From: Pithys albifrons albifrons
Lineage: Eukaryota > Chordata > Aves > Passeriformes > Thamnophilidae
NCBI RefSeq assembly: GCF_047495875.1
Contig: NC_092460.1
Span: forward strand, 37,858,054-37,922,053
Length of the DNA: 64,000 nucleotides
Direction of reading: 5' to 3'
In this document: in pieces, positions 21,896 through 32,781 of the stretch
How positions within the stretch are numbered: position 1 is the stretch's first letter
Layout of the letters: each line of letters begins with the position of its first letter
Program-made: the position numbers and the translations under genes
The notes under the pieces: model-generated
Database searches by the model: none
What the model was told of the DNA's origin: nothing
What the model saw: only the letters and a program-made list of their open reading frames with translations

Positions 21896-23285
21896 ACTAT
21901 TATTTAAGACATCATGTCACAAAATTAGAAAATGGCTTAAGCAACAGGACCCCCCAAAGTCAAACCACAGCATAGGCAATAAATTTACTTATATCATCAC
22001 CCAAAGACACACATTTGCTGTTGGTACCCAGAGAGGAACCAAAGGTAAAGTACAGCCTTGGTACAAAGTTCCTTTGACTTTGAAATTCATGCCTTGTCAC
22101 AGCCCATGACATGGCAGCTTTGACCATTGGGAAGTGTGATGCAAGATGCCTCTAGCTGCTGTGGCTCCCTCTTCATCTGGGCAGATAGTCAGGATCTCTC
22201 TTGTGAGTGGAGCTGAAAAAAAGGAGAAATTAAATCTTATGTGTCAAGGGCTGATGGTTTTCATTTTGAGAAGTATATTTTTATAGCAAAATTGTGGGCA
22301 TAGTAGATGTGTTTTTTCTTGATAGTTTTTTGTTCTTTAAAGAAATGAGTACTTGGTTATGGACAAGAGTGTAGGTGAGAGAAAAAGAAGGAGTAGCTTG
22401 TATTTGAGAAGTGTTAGAGATACTACTGAAAGTTTTTTTTCCAACTGTACATCCTTACATGGAGTAATAAGATGAACCCACTGGCCGTGTGTGCTGAACC
22501 AGTAGAGGACCAACACATTTCAAAGTGTTTACCTTTGCTTTATTCACCCAGATGAAGTCTCTTTAAAAAAGCAAGTAGCCAAACCTGGCATTGTGTAGAG
22601 CTGCATCAAAAGGAACAAATCTCTGTCTCTCTTTACTGAGTACACTGAAATGCAGCACTTATCTCACAGAGATGTCTGAGGCAGATGGTGGAGCTCAGGG
22701 CACTCCTGTGGATGGGATTGTGGTGCTGACAGTGGCCAGAGGGCGGTACCATTGCACAGGTGACATGAAGGAGGAGGGAAAGCAAGTGTGGAAGTTGGAA
22801 AGAAGGAAGTGAGGAAGCCCTTGATAATCCTGAGTAGCTGAGGAAAAGAGGAGATGAAATTGGAATAAACGGTGGAAATTTTAATACCAAAAAAGTGTAG
22901 CTAAAAATAGGCCTTTAATACTGTTCTTTCCTGGCTCCTTCAGGAGATGTGTTACAGTGGTTTTCTCCTTTCTCTTTACACTGAAGAATGCTTCTCTGCC
23001 CACCTCAAACTAAGGTAAAAAATAGCTGTAATTCTTCATTTCTTGTGAGGAAAAGGAGAAAAAAAGAGATGAGGAAAGGTGTTTTTTAAATGAAAAGGAA
23101 CTTTTACAAAAGCACCTGGCTCTCTTAGGGCCTAAAAATATTATGCTACCTCAAAGAGTGCAATCCAGCAGTAACACTGGTATTTTCTGGACTTCTGCTT
23201 TTTCAGATTATGCTCCATCTGATGTGCCAGCCATAGGCTGTCAGGCATACAGTTTCTGCCCTGTGGCACATAACTTACCTCAATG
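21896..23285. other. non-coding, nothing recognised
   Basis: No CR1 or LTR landmark and no splice-bounded open frame that I can support. Confidence 0.35.
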
Positions 23286-23289
23286 ACCC

Positions 23290-23368
23290 CACCAGGATAG
23301 GGTCATATGCTGCTTCCAGACAATTGCAGGTCCCTTCCAACTGAAATATTCTGCTCTATTCTATCTTA
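23290..23368 (+). mobile_element. CR1 3'-end relic
   Basis: 'cttccagacaattgcaggtc' then 'ccttccaactgaaatattct' and 'gctctattctat' fit a worn CR1 tail. Its minus strand by chance holds a good splice donor (GAG then GTAAGT near 23272). Confidence 0.5.
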
Positions 23369-24094
23369 AGGACTTCAGGGACATAAGAATATTTGGTGTT
23401 GTGAAAGTTTTCTGGTGTATATATGGGTCTCCATTTTTGTAGTTGTAACTTACCTTAATTTTTCTTAAAGTTGGAAAACTAAGGAAATTAATTAAGTGCA
23501 CAAACCACACTAATGCTAGCATCAGAACTTTTGTATGCACATGTATTGGCGCATATAGTGGTGTGTCTGCCTGTTACAACTACTTAGCTTGTACTTCAAA
23601 GCATAGAGGATCCAAAGCAAGATTTAACTGCTCAGACACTGTACGGCTCCATGTTCAGTGGCAATTTTTGTCGCCTTCCTGATGCAACAGCTATCAAATT
23701 CCACCAATGCACACTCTCACTGTATTTTTTTCTTCTTCCCCTCTGCTGCTCTTTCCTTTCTTGCTGCCACCCCTTCTCTCTCCACTAGGCCTTCTCAAGA
23801 AAATCTACCTTCTCTATTGACCCATTTTCCTCCCCTTTTGTTGGGTTCTGATTTGTTTCCTTGTTTCCCTTCATAACTGTTCGTGTCAACGGTTACTTCA
23901 CCACCATCCCATTTCCTGCTTCCCTCCTCTAAAATTCTCTTTCAGTCCTGACACTTTATTTACAAACAGCTGTAGGCTATTCCTAACCTTCCTTCTCTCA
24001 TCAAAGGGCTTGAAAAATCAGCTCACTGTCATCTCTTGTCAGGGAGACTGCTTGCAGGCCAGGCTGGCAACCAGAAGCTCCTGGTTGGTGATGG

Positions 24095-24240
24095 CAGCAC
24101 AGCCACTGACTCACCACCTGGCCTTTGGCATGTTGCTCATCTCCTCTCCTTGCTCTAAAACAAGAGTGATAATTGTGCACTTACCTCATATGGATGTTGT
24201 AAAAACTTAATCAGCTCTTGTAAGGTGGTATCTAAGAGTG
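24095..24240 (+). mobile_element. MIR-like ancient SINE relic
   Basis: 'ccaccacctggcctttggca'-like start, 'gctcatctcctctcc', 'gagtgataattgtgcactta' and 'cctcatatggatgttgtaaa' parallel the MIR core ('...cctcatctgtaaaatggg...acctacctcatagggttgtt'). This explains the strong splice-donor look-alike on the minus strand at 24175. Confidence 0.5.
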
Positions 24241-25319
24241 AAATGTGTCTTTATCTTTTGCAGTGGTAGCTGTGACCACTGCAATCTGCACTTAGTCCAG
24301 ACCCTGGCATATACAGGCTGCCAAAGCCTTCCCTCCTTCCAGTTACAAAGGTCCCCGTGCCATAGTCCTCTGACAGAGAGGAGTCTCTCTGGCCACAAGG
24401 ATAACAGGCAGGGAAGCTGAATTCCCCTCCAGTCAAGGTCACCTACCCAGCCACTTCTCTGATCACTCTCTCCCTCTCTCCCCCTGAAATTGCTGGCAAG
24501 GCCTCTTCTGAACAAAAATCCTGGTCCTCATCTCAGCTGCCTCTTCCATCCTTACCAGATGCCTCACTCTTCCCTTTCTCTCTGCTGCAGTTGACAGGAT
24601 TTGTTCAAGATGCTCTCCTTCCTCCTTCCTGGCTGCCCTCTCAGGCTATCTTGATGGATACAACCCAAGACTTAGTCTTTGCTTTCCTCAGGCAGGGGCT
24701 GCAAAGACAGGTCTGTCTAGTGAGAAGGTGTCCACGAGTGAGGGTGGAAAGGGGGAGTGAACCTTGTGCTGAGCAGGCAGCAGCAGCAATGCTGCTATCC
24801 CATGGCTGTCTAAGTGATGAACCAGGGTCAGGTCTTGCCACCCTGGTCCGCTCACCTCTGCGCCTCTTTCCAGTCAACTCATAAGCTGATATTGCGGTCA
24901 GCTCAAATTTCCAGTCCCAATTATGCCACTCACTATACACACACACACAAAAACATCCTCAGCAACTTGGGCTGATTACCACCTCTTTCCCATGAGAGGG
25001 TGATCTGTTTGTTCGTATAGAAGTGCATGCCTGAAGAAGCTGCAGTTAACTCTTCTGGCTGCAGAGCTGCTTTTGGAAATGCAAGACAGTAACAGAAATA
25101 AAGGCAATTTCACATCAGGACGATCTGAACTCAATAGGAATAGAAAAGTTGTTTATTTTTTGCATTCTTCACCAAAATATTTTCCTTTGGACAGTATCTG
25201 AGCTAAAGTTATAAAAAAGGTATGAAAAGGCATGAGGATGCAGTAAGACCCGTGAGTGTAAACTGTTTGCTGCTCAGCCATAGAGAGGCCACTAACTATC
25301 CCTAATTACATGTGAAATA
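24241..25319. other. non-coding, short (AC)n
   Basis: Contains a (CA)n run at about 24938-24950. No gene or mobile element was recognised. Confidence 0.35.
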
Positions 25320-25412
25320 AGAAGGCAGGTGGAAAGGCAAAAAGAAAGGGAGAAAAATAACAAAGAGAAGAAAGAAGAAAAGAAGGAAGGAAAGAGAAAA
25401 AGAAATTTTTCA
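25320..25412 (+). repeat. polypurine tract
   Basis: About 90 bases nearly all A and G (GAAAGGGAGAAAAATAACAA, AGAAAGAAGAAAAGAAGGAA and so on). Such tracts can adopt triplex structures. Otherwise this is ordinary low-complexity DNA. Confidence 0.65.
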
Positions 25413-25801
25413 GCATTCAAAATTTGAAGGGGCAAGTTTGAAAACATTCACCTGACACAACAAAATCCAGAGGCAAGACACATACAATTTAAAGAATTTT
25501 CCAAAGGAATTTTTCCCTTCAAAATCTAGTGCTTTTGAGGTGAGAGGCAACTAACACATTATTTGAATTCATGAGGTTGTAAATACTGGCACACACTTCA
25601 TGGTTCTGGACTATGCAAGAATAAAACACAAAGCTGTAGCTTAAGTTTGAATTGGTAACTGGGCATCTAGTGCTTTGCAGAATTGTCTTCCAAAAATCCT
25701 ATTTTTGGTAACTTCTTTTGCTTCCCTTATTTACTGGTGCTTTGCACACGCTGCAAATGATGCAATGATGAGCCCACATCCATGACAATTTCTTTATGGC
25801 A

Positions 25802-25904
25802 TCAAGGACCTTGCTCTGGCTGTGCCTGTGGAGTAACAGGAACAGCATAGCCCTGCCCTTGTAACTGCCCGTCTTTGGGTGATGCCAGGAAGTTCCTCAC
25901 ATAT
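25802..25904 (-). CDS. possible terminal coding exon, unidentified
   Basis: On the minus strand an acceptor (aaatctccacag) is followed by one leftover base and 33 codons to a TGA at 25804-25802. The peptide starts YVRNFLASPKDGQLQG and ends PVTPQAQPEQGP. The acidic-free, Gln- and Pro-rich end looks like a protein tail. AAATAA-type signals follow in the presumed 3' UTR (about 25735). No upstream exon with matching phase was found and I recognise no family, so this could be chance. If real, it ends a minus-strand gene starting further right, perhaps at the 32-kb CpG island. Confidence 0.25.
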
Positions 25905-28900
25905 CTGTGGAGATTTAAATTCCATTAAACAATCAGCCCTGCTAAAGTAAGTTGAGTAGAAAGGTTTTGCCCAGTGCCTCTGTTGTCAGCTCTGCTACAG
26001 CTCCCTACTACTTATCTTCCCCCAGCAGAATACCTGCTTTTCCTCTCAGCCCTCCCAGGCTCAGAAGCCACTCTCTCTCTCCTGTGAAGAGCCTATGATA
26101 CAGCTTGCCTGGCCTTGTCCATCTCCAGCCAAAGGCTGGATAGCAAAAGGCAGAGACAGATTTTAGTCCTTGGTCCTTGCATGCCTGGTGGCCCTTCCAC
26201 ACATTTTGTTGGAACAATATTTTGTAGTCTCAGGGCAAGGAATGGCACCTGGCCAAGCATCTTGTCTCTTTGAAGGTAAGCAAGAAACACTACCAGCTGA
26301 GGGGAGAAGCTGCATCTGTGCCTTTGAGGGATCACAAGATTCCGGTTTAGGGTATCCCTGCCAGTCTCCATCTGCTTGCACCACAGGCAGGGGCACTGAT
26401 CTGGCTTTAAACACAAGGACATACATGCAGAAACATACAGATTATGTATTTCTGTGCCTTTTCACAGTTCTAAAGGCAGTTGCTGGCAAGGCCAAAGGAG
26501 GGTGTGCTGTAACCTGCACAGCACAGTGGTGTGGGATGGGGCACTTTTATAGGGCCTTGGGAGATCTCATTTTTGCCACTGTGCTGTAATGAAAACACCA
26601 GAAGATGTAGAAAAGGGCTTGGCTGTAACTGCCTCGTGGTGCCACAGTGTTGTGCCACAGTGGTATAAGAGGGGCCCATGGTCCCAAGCAGTTTAGACTA
26701 ACCTGATTGTCAGGTTTAGCTATTCCCAGATTGGTATCACTGAGTCGGTGCTCTCAGGAGCTGTGTCAAGGCCACGCTCTGCCTCACTTTTACACGCTCC
26801 AACATGAACATATGTGCCGGGAGTAGCACCGTCAGCACGTGTCTAAGCAGTGACTTGGGCAATGGAGTCTGCTTCTCAAACATGACTATGAAGTTGTCTC
26901 TTAGAAAACACTGTACTGCTTTGAACAACATAGAGAAGTTAAATCAGCACAGTTCTCAATTCCCCTTCCCTTTCTGAAAAAGAACAATCACACTTATAGT
27001 GATTAGAAATTTTTTTCTCTTATTTTCACAAGCAATACACTCAATGAATCAAAATAATACATGATGATATGTGAGGATGACATGGCTTAGACTATCAGAA
27101 ATGTTCAGGATGAATAGGTGTCATACCGGGATTTTTTGACTGATGTGGGTTTCTGAAATGGTAAAGCTATTTGAGTACTTTTGTAAACTGCACAAATACC
27201 TTTATATCAAAATACCTGCAGCTTTAGGAAATGCACAGGTATTGCTATTTTCATTTAAAAATACATGAAACCAAACCAAACCTTTTATCAAAATCATTAT
27301 ACTGATGCAAATCCTATTCATAGAGCCAGACCATAGAATCTCAAAGAAAATTAGAATCTTAGATGAACAAATTTGCAAGAATGTAAATAAAATGGATATA
27401 GCCTTTCTCATTCTAACACTGCAGACTGAATTTCATAGCTTTTCCTAAAAAGCCAAAGATTTGGGGCTTTTACCACAAGAAACGTTAACCTGGCTAACTC
27501 TTGGAAAAAGGACTTGGCTGAGAACATAGAAGTGAAAGCCAGTCTTACTGCTAATCATGAGAAAAGCAGCATGACTGATGCATACTAGGGCCATAAAATA
27601 GAATTTGGTTTCAGAAACTAATTTGGTAAGGGAAAAAGAATTATACTGCTAGGTAAGCAATGGGGATCACTTCACAACACCTCTGTGTACCAGCCCGCAT
27701 GGATTTCCTTACGTGCCTTCAAGACCGAAAACTCATTTGCATGCTAACATCAAAGTATCCTTGTATGATCTTGGAATTTACAGTCTCTTATTGTGCTTTG
27801 TTCCTTAGAGCTTGATCCTGTCCCTCAGTCTGGAAGAATCATCTTTGTCTAGGCTCAGTAAAGTCAGCACATCCATCAAGTCGCATCAAGTGATTATTTG
27901 TATCTGCTCAAACACTGGAAGACAAAAGTAAAACTAATAATACAAATGAAGCAAAGAAGTTAGCACTAAATAAGTCAGTTAAGTTGTGCTAGGGAAAGAT
28001 AAAAGGAAGGCAAAGATAGCAGGGAAACAGAAGAATGAGTCAATGATAACTGGGCACTGAGAACTAATGAGTGATTTGCAAATAAAAAGGGAAAAGAAAA
28101 AATATTACTATGAACAAAGTCTCCTTAATAAAAGTCAAAGATTATTGCAAACATCTGAGATATTGCTGTATGCTGTTGAAACCAGAAAACCAGTACACAA
28201 AAGAAGGAATGAAAAGCTGGGCTTTCAGCTGGATGTAGGTTCCCAAGTGTCTAACCTCTTTGGGAAAAAGGCTTTAACATCCTTTAGGGACATATGAAAA
28301 AAACCCTAGCCTAGGTGCTGAGCAAGTGCATGCAGAAAGGCAACAGGAGTCATGTGGCAGTAGAAGAGGCCCAGGTGGCAGAGAATCGGTAGAAGCTGGT
28401 ATGCAGATGCACTGGTGTGGATAGAAAATTACTGGTCCCAATGAAAGGGTGGTTTCCCTCCTTTATTCAGGGTTTGCTCTGTTTTCAGAGACAAACTTTA
28501 CACCAGAAATTACGAGCATCTAAAGCTAGATTTTCTCAGGCCACTATGAGGAGAAAGAACATACTCTAGTCTATTGGTTTTCTCATCCTGCTGCTGTACC
28601 CCAACAGGCCGCTCACCTCCGCTTCCCGGGAGAGCCCTAAGCAAGGCAGGAACTTGGCCTCACTTCACAGGCCATGGTACCTTTTGCCTGTGTTAGCATT
28701 GCTGGTATTTCTCCAAACAAAGAATTAGGGGAATTCTGACTAGGATGTTGATGACAGGTTGCTCTGTTGGATTGTAAATCCTGCTTTTAACTAATGGGTC
28801 CTCACTGAAGATAAGCTAAGCAGTAGCTTCTAGGTGAGAGGGAAGGAAAGCAACTGTGAGCCTGTTCAAGGCTTAATACGAGATAATGGACTTCCTTTCT

Positions 28901-29539
28901 GCTCTGTGCAATCTCCACGTGGCACAGATCTAAAGGGGAGTTGACAGCTGGAGAAGCTTTCTCCTTACTTTTCCAGAACAATTGTCCTGCAACCATGGAC
29001 ACACTGCATCCTAGGAGATTTGGTAGTGTTTTTCTCCTGCACAGAGCAGCAGCCATGACTATATAATCTGAGGTCTCAAGAGATGGAACTAATGAGAGAG
29101 ACTGCAGAAAATCAGGCCAGAGAAACAAGGGCAAACCAAGCAGAGAAGCTAACACATTGAAGGAGTTTGGTCCTCCTTGTTCAAAGATGTTCTCCCGTTC
29201 CTGTGTCTAGCATCTAGCAAGCATGATTAATGCATATCTGCTTCTGTTGGTAAGAGCCGATCACAGGATGGTGTGATGCGTTGCCCAGCCATGTTTCCTT
29301 CCCAGCTTTCTTGCAGCAGCTTCAATGGGATTGACTTCTGAACGAAGAGGTGCTGCACTTATGCCTGTGGCCTTCTCTACACATTCACCATTCTCTCCTT
29401 ACCTTTTCTAGTTACCATCCTTTGCACTCACATTTAGTGGACTAGTGGAAAAAAACAAAGAACAGGAGCTGGAAGAGAATAGCTCTAAAACAATTTGTGG
29501 TCTTGGACAGATTCTTGCAACCATACGTACTGGTTGAGA
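25905..29539. other. non-coding stretch without recognised elements
   Basis: I found no CR1 octamers, LTR pairs or reliable exons. Several isolated donor-like sites exist on both strands without partners. Confidence 0.35.
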
Positions 29540-29799
29540 GGTCTGTGAAGATGCATCAAGGACTGTATTTGTAAGGGCCATTAATCAAAGTGTGCAGCCA
29601 TCAGTGACCCCAGAAGGAACAGATGTTGAAACTCCAGGCAGAAAAATGAAACTTGGGACACACAGCTTCACTAGAATGCCTGTGGAGAAAAACAGATTGC
29701 AGTTGCACTGCAAGAGGGAACGCTGGGGAATAACAGGAAGAGACTTGATTTGGAGCACTCAGGTGACAAATTTTGCAAAAGCTCCTGAGGCAACTTTGA

Positions 29800-30235
29800 G
29801 ACAAATGAAACTGTGATGGAGTTTTGACGCAGAGGATGATGAGCAATTTAACAGGTATCAAAGAAGACCAACAAAGTGACCGCGGGGACAGATTAATGGT
29901 AGGAGATAAAGAAAGGCAATGACTAGGAAAATAAGTGATAACTCTGTGTAAGACACAAACAGACAGCAAGGAGAAAACCTATTTAGGGGAGTACAAAACA
30001 TGGTTATAAGCAGGAGCAATTGGGTGAAACTGGGCAAATGAAAATATAGGCCTAATTCCTTCCTGACCATGAGACTTTCTGGACTGTGAAGCAGATGGCA
30101 AAAGAAAGTGGTGGAAGCCCCATTACCCAAGGCATTTAAAACAAAAGACCAATCATCCACATGTTGTAAATCCTCTACCAGCAGGGGAGCAGGGTAGATG
30201 ACCTAACAGGTCTTTTCCACCTTGAATTTCGATAC
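29800..30235 (+). mobile_element. old CR1-related LINE 3' fragment
   Basis: 'tggtggaagccccattaccc', 'ggggagcagggtagatgacc', 'taacaggtcttttccacctt' and 'gaatttcgatac' match the 3' UTR of old amniote CR1s. Many substitutions and the lack of clean octamers point to age. Confidence 0.65.
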
Positions 30236-30339
30236 AAGGAATCACAAAACCCCCAACTAGTCATGACAGAGAATAGTAACTCAGCTTTTGTGGAAAGCCA
30301 GCGGTATTCATGCAGGTAAAAAGGTAAAATGTCACAGTG

Positions 30340-31000
30340 ATGAAGCAGAGGATAAGAGGGGAGAAAGAGAGGCATTGCATTGTCCCTCTGTACTTGGGAT
30401 TGGTGAGGCTGCGCCTTAAGTACCGCATTCAGTTTTGGGCTCCTCACTTTAAAGACGATATTAAGGTGTGTGTCCAGAGAAAGGCAACAAAGCTCACGAA
30501 TTATCTAGAAAACATGTTTTAAGAGGAATGGCAGAAGGAGCTGGGTTTGTAGTTTTGGGAAGAGGAGGCTCAGGGGGGTCCTCATCATTCTCTACATGAA
30601 AGGAGGCTGTAGTGAATTGGGGGGCCAGTCTCCTCTACCATACTTAAAGTAAGAGGACTAGAAGAAATGGCCTTAAGCTGAGATGAAAGATTCAGATTGG
30701 ATACAATTTTTTTCACTGTTAGAATGATCAGGCACTGGAATGGACGGCCCAAGGAGGTGGTGGAGTCATCATCCCTGGGGGTTTTTAAGAGATGTCTCAA
30801 TCATACTGTAAGGAATCAGCTACCTAGCAGGAGAGATACAAGTAAAGTTCTGCTTCAGTCTTGAAATGAATAAACGCCAAATTGTCATAACATTTAGACA
30901 TATTGGATGCAATTTAGGGGTTACAGTAGTGCTGGGTTGATGGTTAAACAGGATGATCATAGAAGTCTCTTCCAACCTCGATGATTCTATGATTCTCAGT
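30340..31000 (+). mobile_element. CR1 LINE 3' part, interrupted by a 109-bp insert
   Basis: The end of ORF2 and the 3' UTR are recognisable: 'ggattggtgaggctgcgcct', 'tacttaaagtaagaggacta', 'aggcactggaatggacggcc' and 'caaggaggtggtggagtcat'. After an interruption come 'gtgctgggttgatggttaaa', 'cttccaacctcgatgattct' and 'atgattct'. Stops and indels make the coding part dead. The interruption (30799-30907) is listed separately. Confidence 0.85.
30799..30907. repeat. 109-bp dispersed duplicate, copy 1 (inside CR1)
   Basis: Starts AATCATACTGTAAGGAATCA and ends AGACATATTGGA. It matches 34292-34400 at 108 of 109 positions (C here, T there, at 30875). It lies inside the CR1 3' UTR, replacing or interrupting its text. 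Copy 1 therefore arrived after the CR1, and the two copies parted recently. No obvious target duplication. Confidence 0.9.
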
Positions 31001-32037
31001 AACAACACCTCTACTCCAGCCATTCAGGCACACTGAGGGAAGACACACAAATAAGAATCCTTCATTATTCACTTGGTTCTATATTAAAAAAGGGTCCTTG
31101 GTTGCTCCCTCTTCCTCACTAAGTTTCAGTGACTGGCCAAAATGAAGGTGTAAGAAGCTGCAAAGCATTGGTCCTGGTATGCAAAATGGACCAAGAGATA
31201 CCTACTGGAAGGCCCCAGTAGTCTTGCCTCTTGGCCATGCAGGTGAAGCAGCACTGCATTTGATGCCAGCATGCCACACATGAACTTGTGCCACCGTGAG
31301 CTTAGGCTTATTTTGAAATACTGGGGTTGGATTTCCTCTCATTAGCTATTTTCAGTAGCAGCAAATCACTTAATAGAAGCCTGCTCTATCCCAATGCTCA
31401 GCGTCCTTATGGGCTGATTCCAGAAATAGTTCTGCTTTGCAGTGTGATGGGTACAAAGTAGTGTTCTGCTCCCAGGTACATCCAGGGCAATAAAGTGGGC
31501 ACATCCAAAAACCAGCCGGGACACCGATATGACTGCCTGTAAAATCAGTGAGGTGTTTTTCACCTTTCCCCCCACCCTTTTCACTCTCATCACGAGGGCT
31601 GGGGCTGTTGGCGTCCAGGAGCCAGAGGGCGACGGAATACACCGTTAACACCATCAACAGCTGCAAACCAGGCTCGTTCGCGTCCCACACGATGCGACTG
31701 ACACACCACCCTCCTGAAAGCCTGCACTGGTGCGACCGCGCCGGGCGTCTGAACACGGGCAGGGGGGCAGGGAAGGGCCGGCCGGGCCGGCCGTAGGGCT
31801 GAGAAAACGGGCTGACGGCGCCTCCACGGACATCTCGTACCCCGCGCCGCGTTTCCCGGCCGGGGCTCTTAAAGCGGCGACCCTGGCGGCGAAACAAAGC
31901 TCTTTGTGCTGCCGCGGGTCCGGCCGCGGCCATATCCACCCGTTCTGTTGCCCGCCCCTCTACCGGCGGGCGGCGCTTAAAGGCCCACGCGAGCCCTGGC
32001 GGGGGCGGCGGCACCGCCTGGAGTCAAACGGCATTTT

Positions 32038-32044
32038 TATATAA
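32038..32044 (+). promoter_or_regulatory. TATA-like box in CpG island
   Basis: TATATAA within 'catttttatataaggcgac'. It is an AT island inside very G+C-rich DNA. Read from the other strand it is also TATA-like, so the direction is not fixed. A start about 30 bases downstream would give a 5' UTR of roughly 700 bases before the donor at 32782. Confidence 0.4.
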
Positions 32045-32236
32045 GGCGACACGACCCCAACCGCGCCCTTTCAGCCTTCCCTCCGCTTTGGCCCGCCCAC
32101 ATCGACACCCGAGGGCGCCGGCCAAAGCGAGCCGCACTCCCGCTCCTCCCGCACGGCACCGGCACTGCCCCAGACCATCTCCGCCTCTCCGGAGCGGCCC
32201 CTTTAAGGGGCGGTGCGATTGCCGGGAACCCACGTC

Positions 32237-32254
32237 AGTTTCGGCCCCGAAACT
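32237..32254. promoter_or_regulatory. inverted GAAACT repeat (IRF-like half sites)
   Basis: AGTTTCGG-CC-CCGAAACT: 8-base arms that are exact reverse complements across a 2-base spacer. The arms contain GAAACT, an IRF-type half site, preceded by CACGTCA (a CRE-like half site) at 32231. Function is inferred. Confidence 0.35.
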
Positions 32255-32314
32255 CCGGATCAATGAACGGTGGCGCGGGGCGGGGCGCAACGCCGGGCCC
32301 GGCCCCCGCTGGCG

Positions 32315-32326
32315 CGTTTCGGTTTC
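32315..32326 (-). promoter_or_regulatory. ISRE-like site in CpG island
   Basis: The minus strand reads GAAACCGAAACG, fitting GAAANNGAAAC with G at the last position. It lies about 430 bases upstream of the first-exon ATG candidate. With the site near 2.07 kb, it is a second hint of interferon responsiveness in the window. Confidence 0.35.
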
Positions 32327-32500
32327 TCTCTTTTCCAGGAAGGAAAACACAGGCGGGGAGGGGGGGCCGCGCCCTCCCCCACCTCCCGCGCCCCCTCCCT
32401 GTTCCACCGCGCCGCGCGCGCGCAGCGCCTTCTCACGCGGAGCCGCGCGGGCAGAGGAGCGCGCAGGGCACGCGCGCACGGAGCGCGTGCGGAGCGGGGC

Positions 32501-32512
32501 GGGGGGGGGGGG
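32501..32512 (+). repeat. G12 run
   Basis: Twelve consecutive G residues in 'gcggggcgggggggggggg'. Strong local G-quadruplex potential just upstream of the first exon. Also a likely sequencing or assembly weak spot. Confidence 0.8.
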
Positions 32513-32748
32513 CGGTGGCACCGAGGAGCGGACCCGGCACCGAGGACTGGCGGGGTGAACCCCCACCCCCGGCAGCGCCGTGCCCGCCCCTGGCCGTGCT
32601 GCCGGCCGTAACTTCCCCTTGAGGGGACGGGCCGGGTAGGGCCGCGTCTCCGGGCCGGTAGAGGAGCGGAAAGTGGGGAAAGCCCGAGAACTTCCCGTCT
32701 GCGCGCCCGCGCCTGCCCTGCCGGGCTCCGCTGAGCCCCTCCTGAGAG

Positions 32749-32781
32749 ATGTCCGAGCCTTCTGCTCAGTGTTGCATCAAG
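32749..32781 (+). CDS. first coding exon candidate of an unidentified plus-strand gene
   Basis: In the CpG island an ATG at 32749 opens eleven codons (MSEPSAQCCIK) that run exactly to a splice donor, CATCAAG then GTAAAAGCC (GT at 32782), in phase 0. The GAGAG before the ATG is an acceptable but not strong initiation context. A longer frame from 32673 overlaps in another phase, so the exon might be wholly 5' UTR or use that frame. The next exon was not found in the remaining 31 kb, implying a long first intron. I do not recognise the protein from eleven residues. Confidence 0.4.

Noticed and set aside
23272..23340. 62-base minus-strand exon candidate with acceptor and GAG-GTAAGT donor
   Set aside because: Most of it is the reverse complement of a CR1 3' tail. 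Coding use would need RNA evidence.
24170..24195. Strong minus-strand splice donor (ATATGAG then GTAAGT)
   Set aside because: It falls in a MIR-like relic whose consensus carries the same 'acctacctcat' text, so it is a repeat by-product.
28610..28685. ACCATGG start plus GTGAGC donor on the minus strand
   Set aside because: All three frames between them contain stops, so it could only be untranslated. Isolated sites like this are common.
31370..32014. 214-codon minus-strand frame with a hydrophobic segment
   Set aside because: Mostly inside the CpG island where long frames arise by base composition. The donor near 31560 is weak and no partner exon was found.
32024..32622. Several frames of 100-180 codons in the CpG island
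   Set aside because: G+C-rich DNA has few stop codons. The peptides are low-complexity Arg/Ala/Pro with no motifs or proper splice boundaries.
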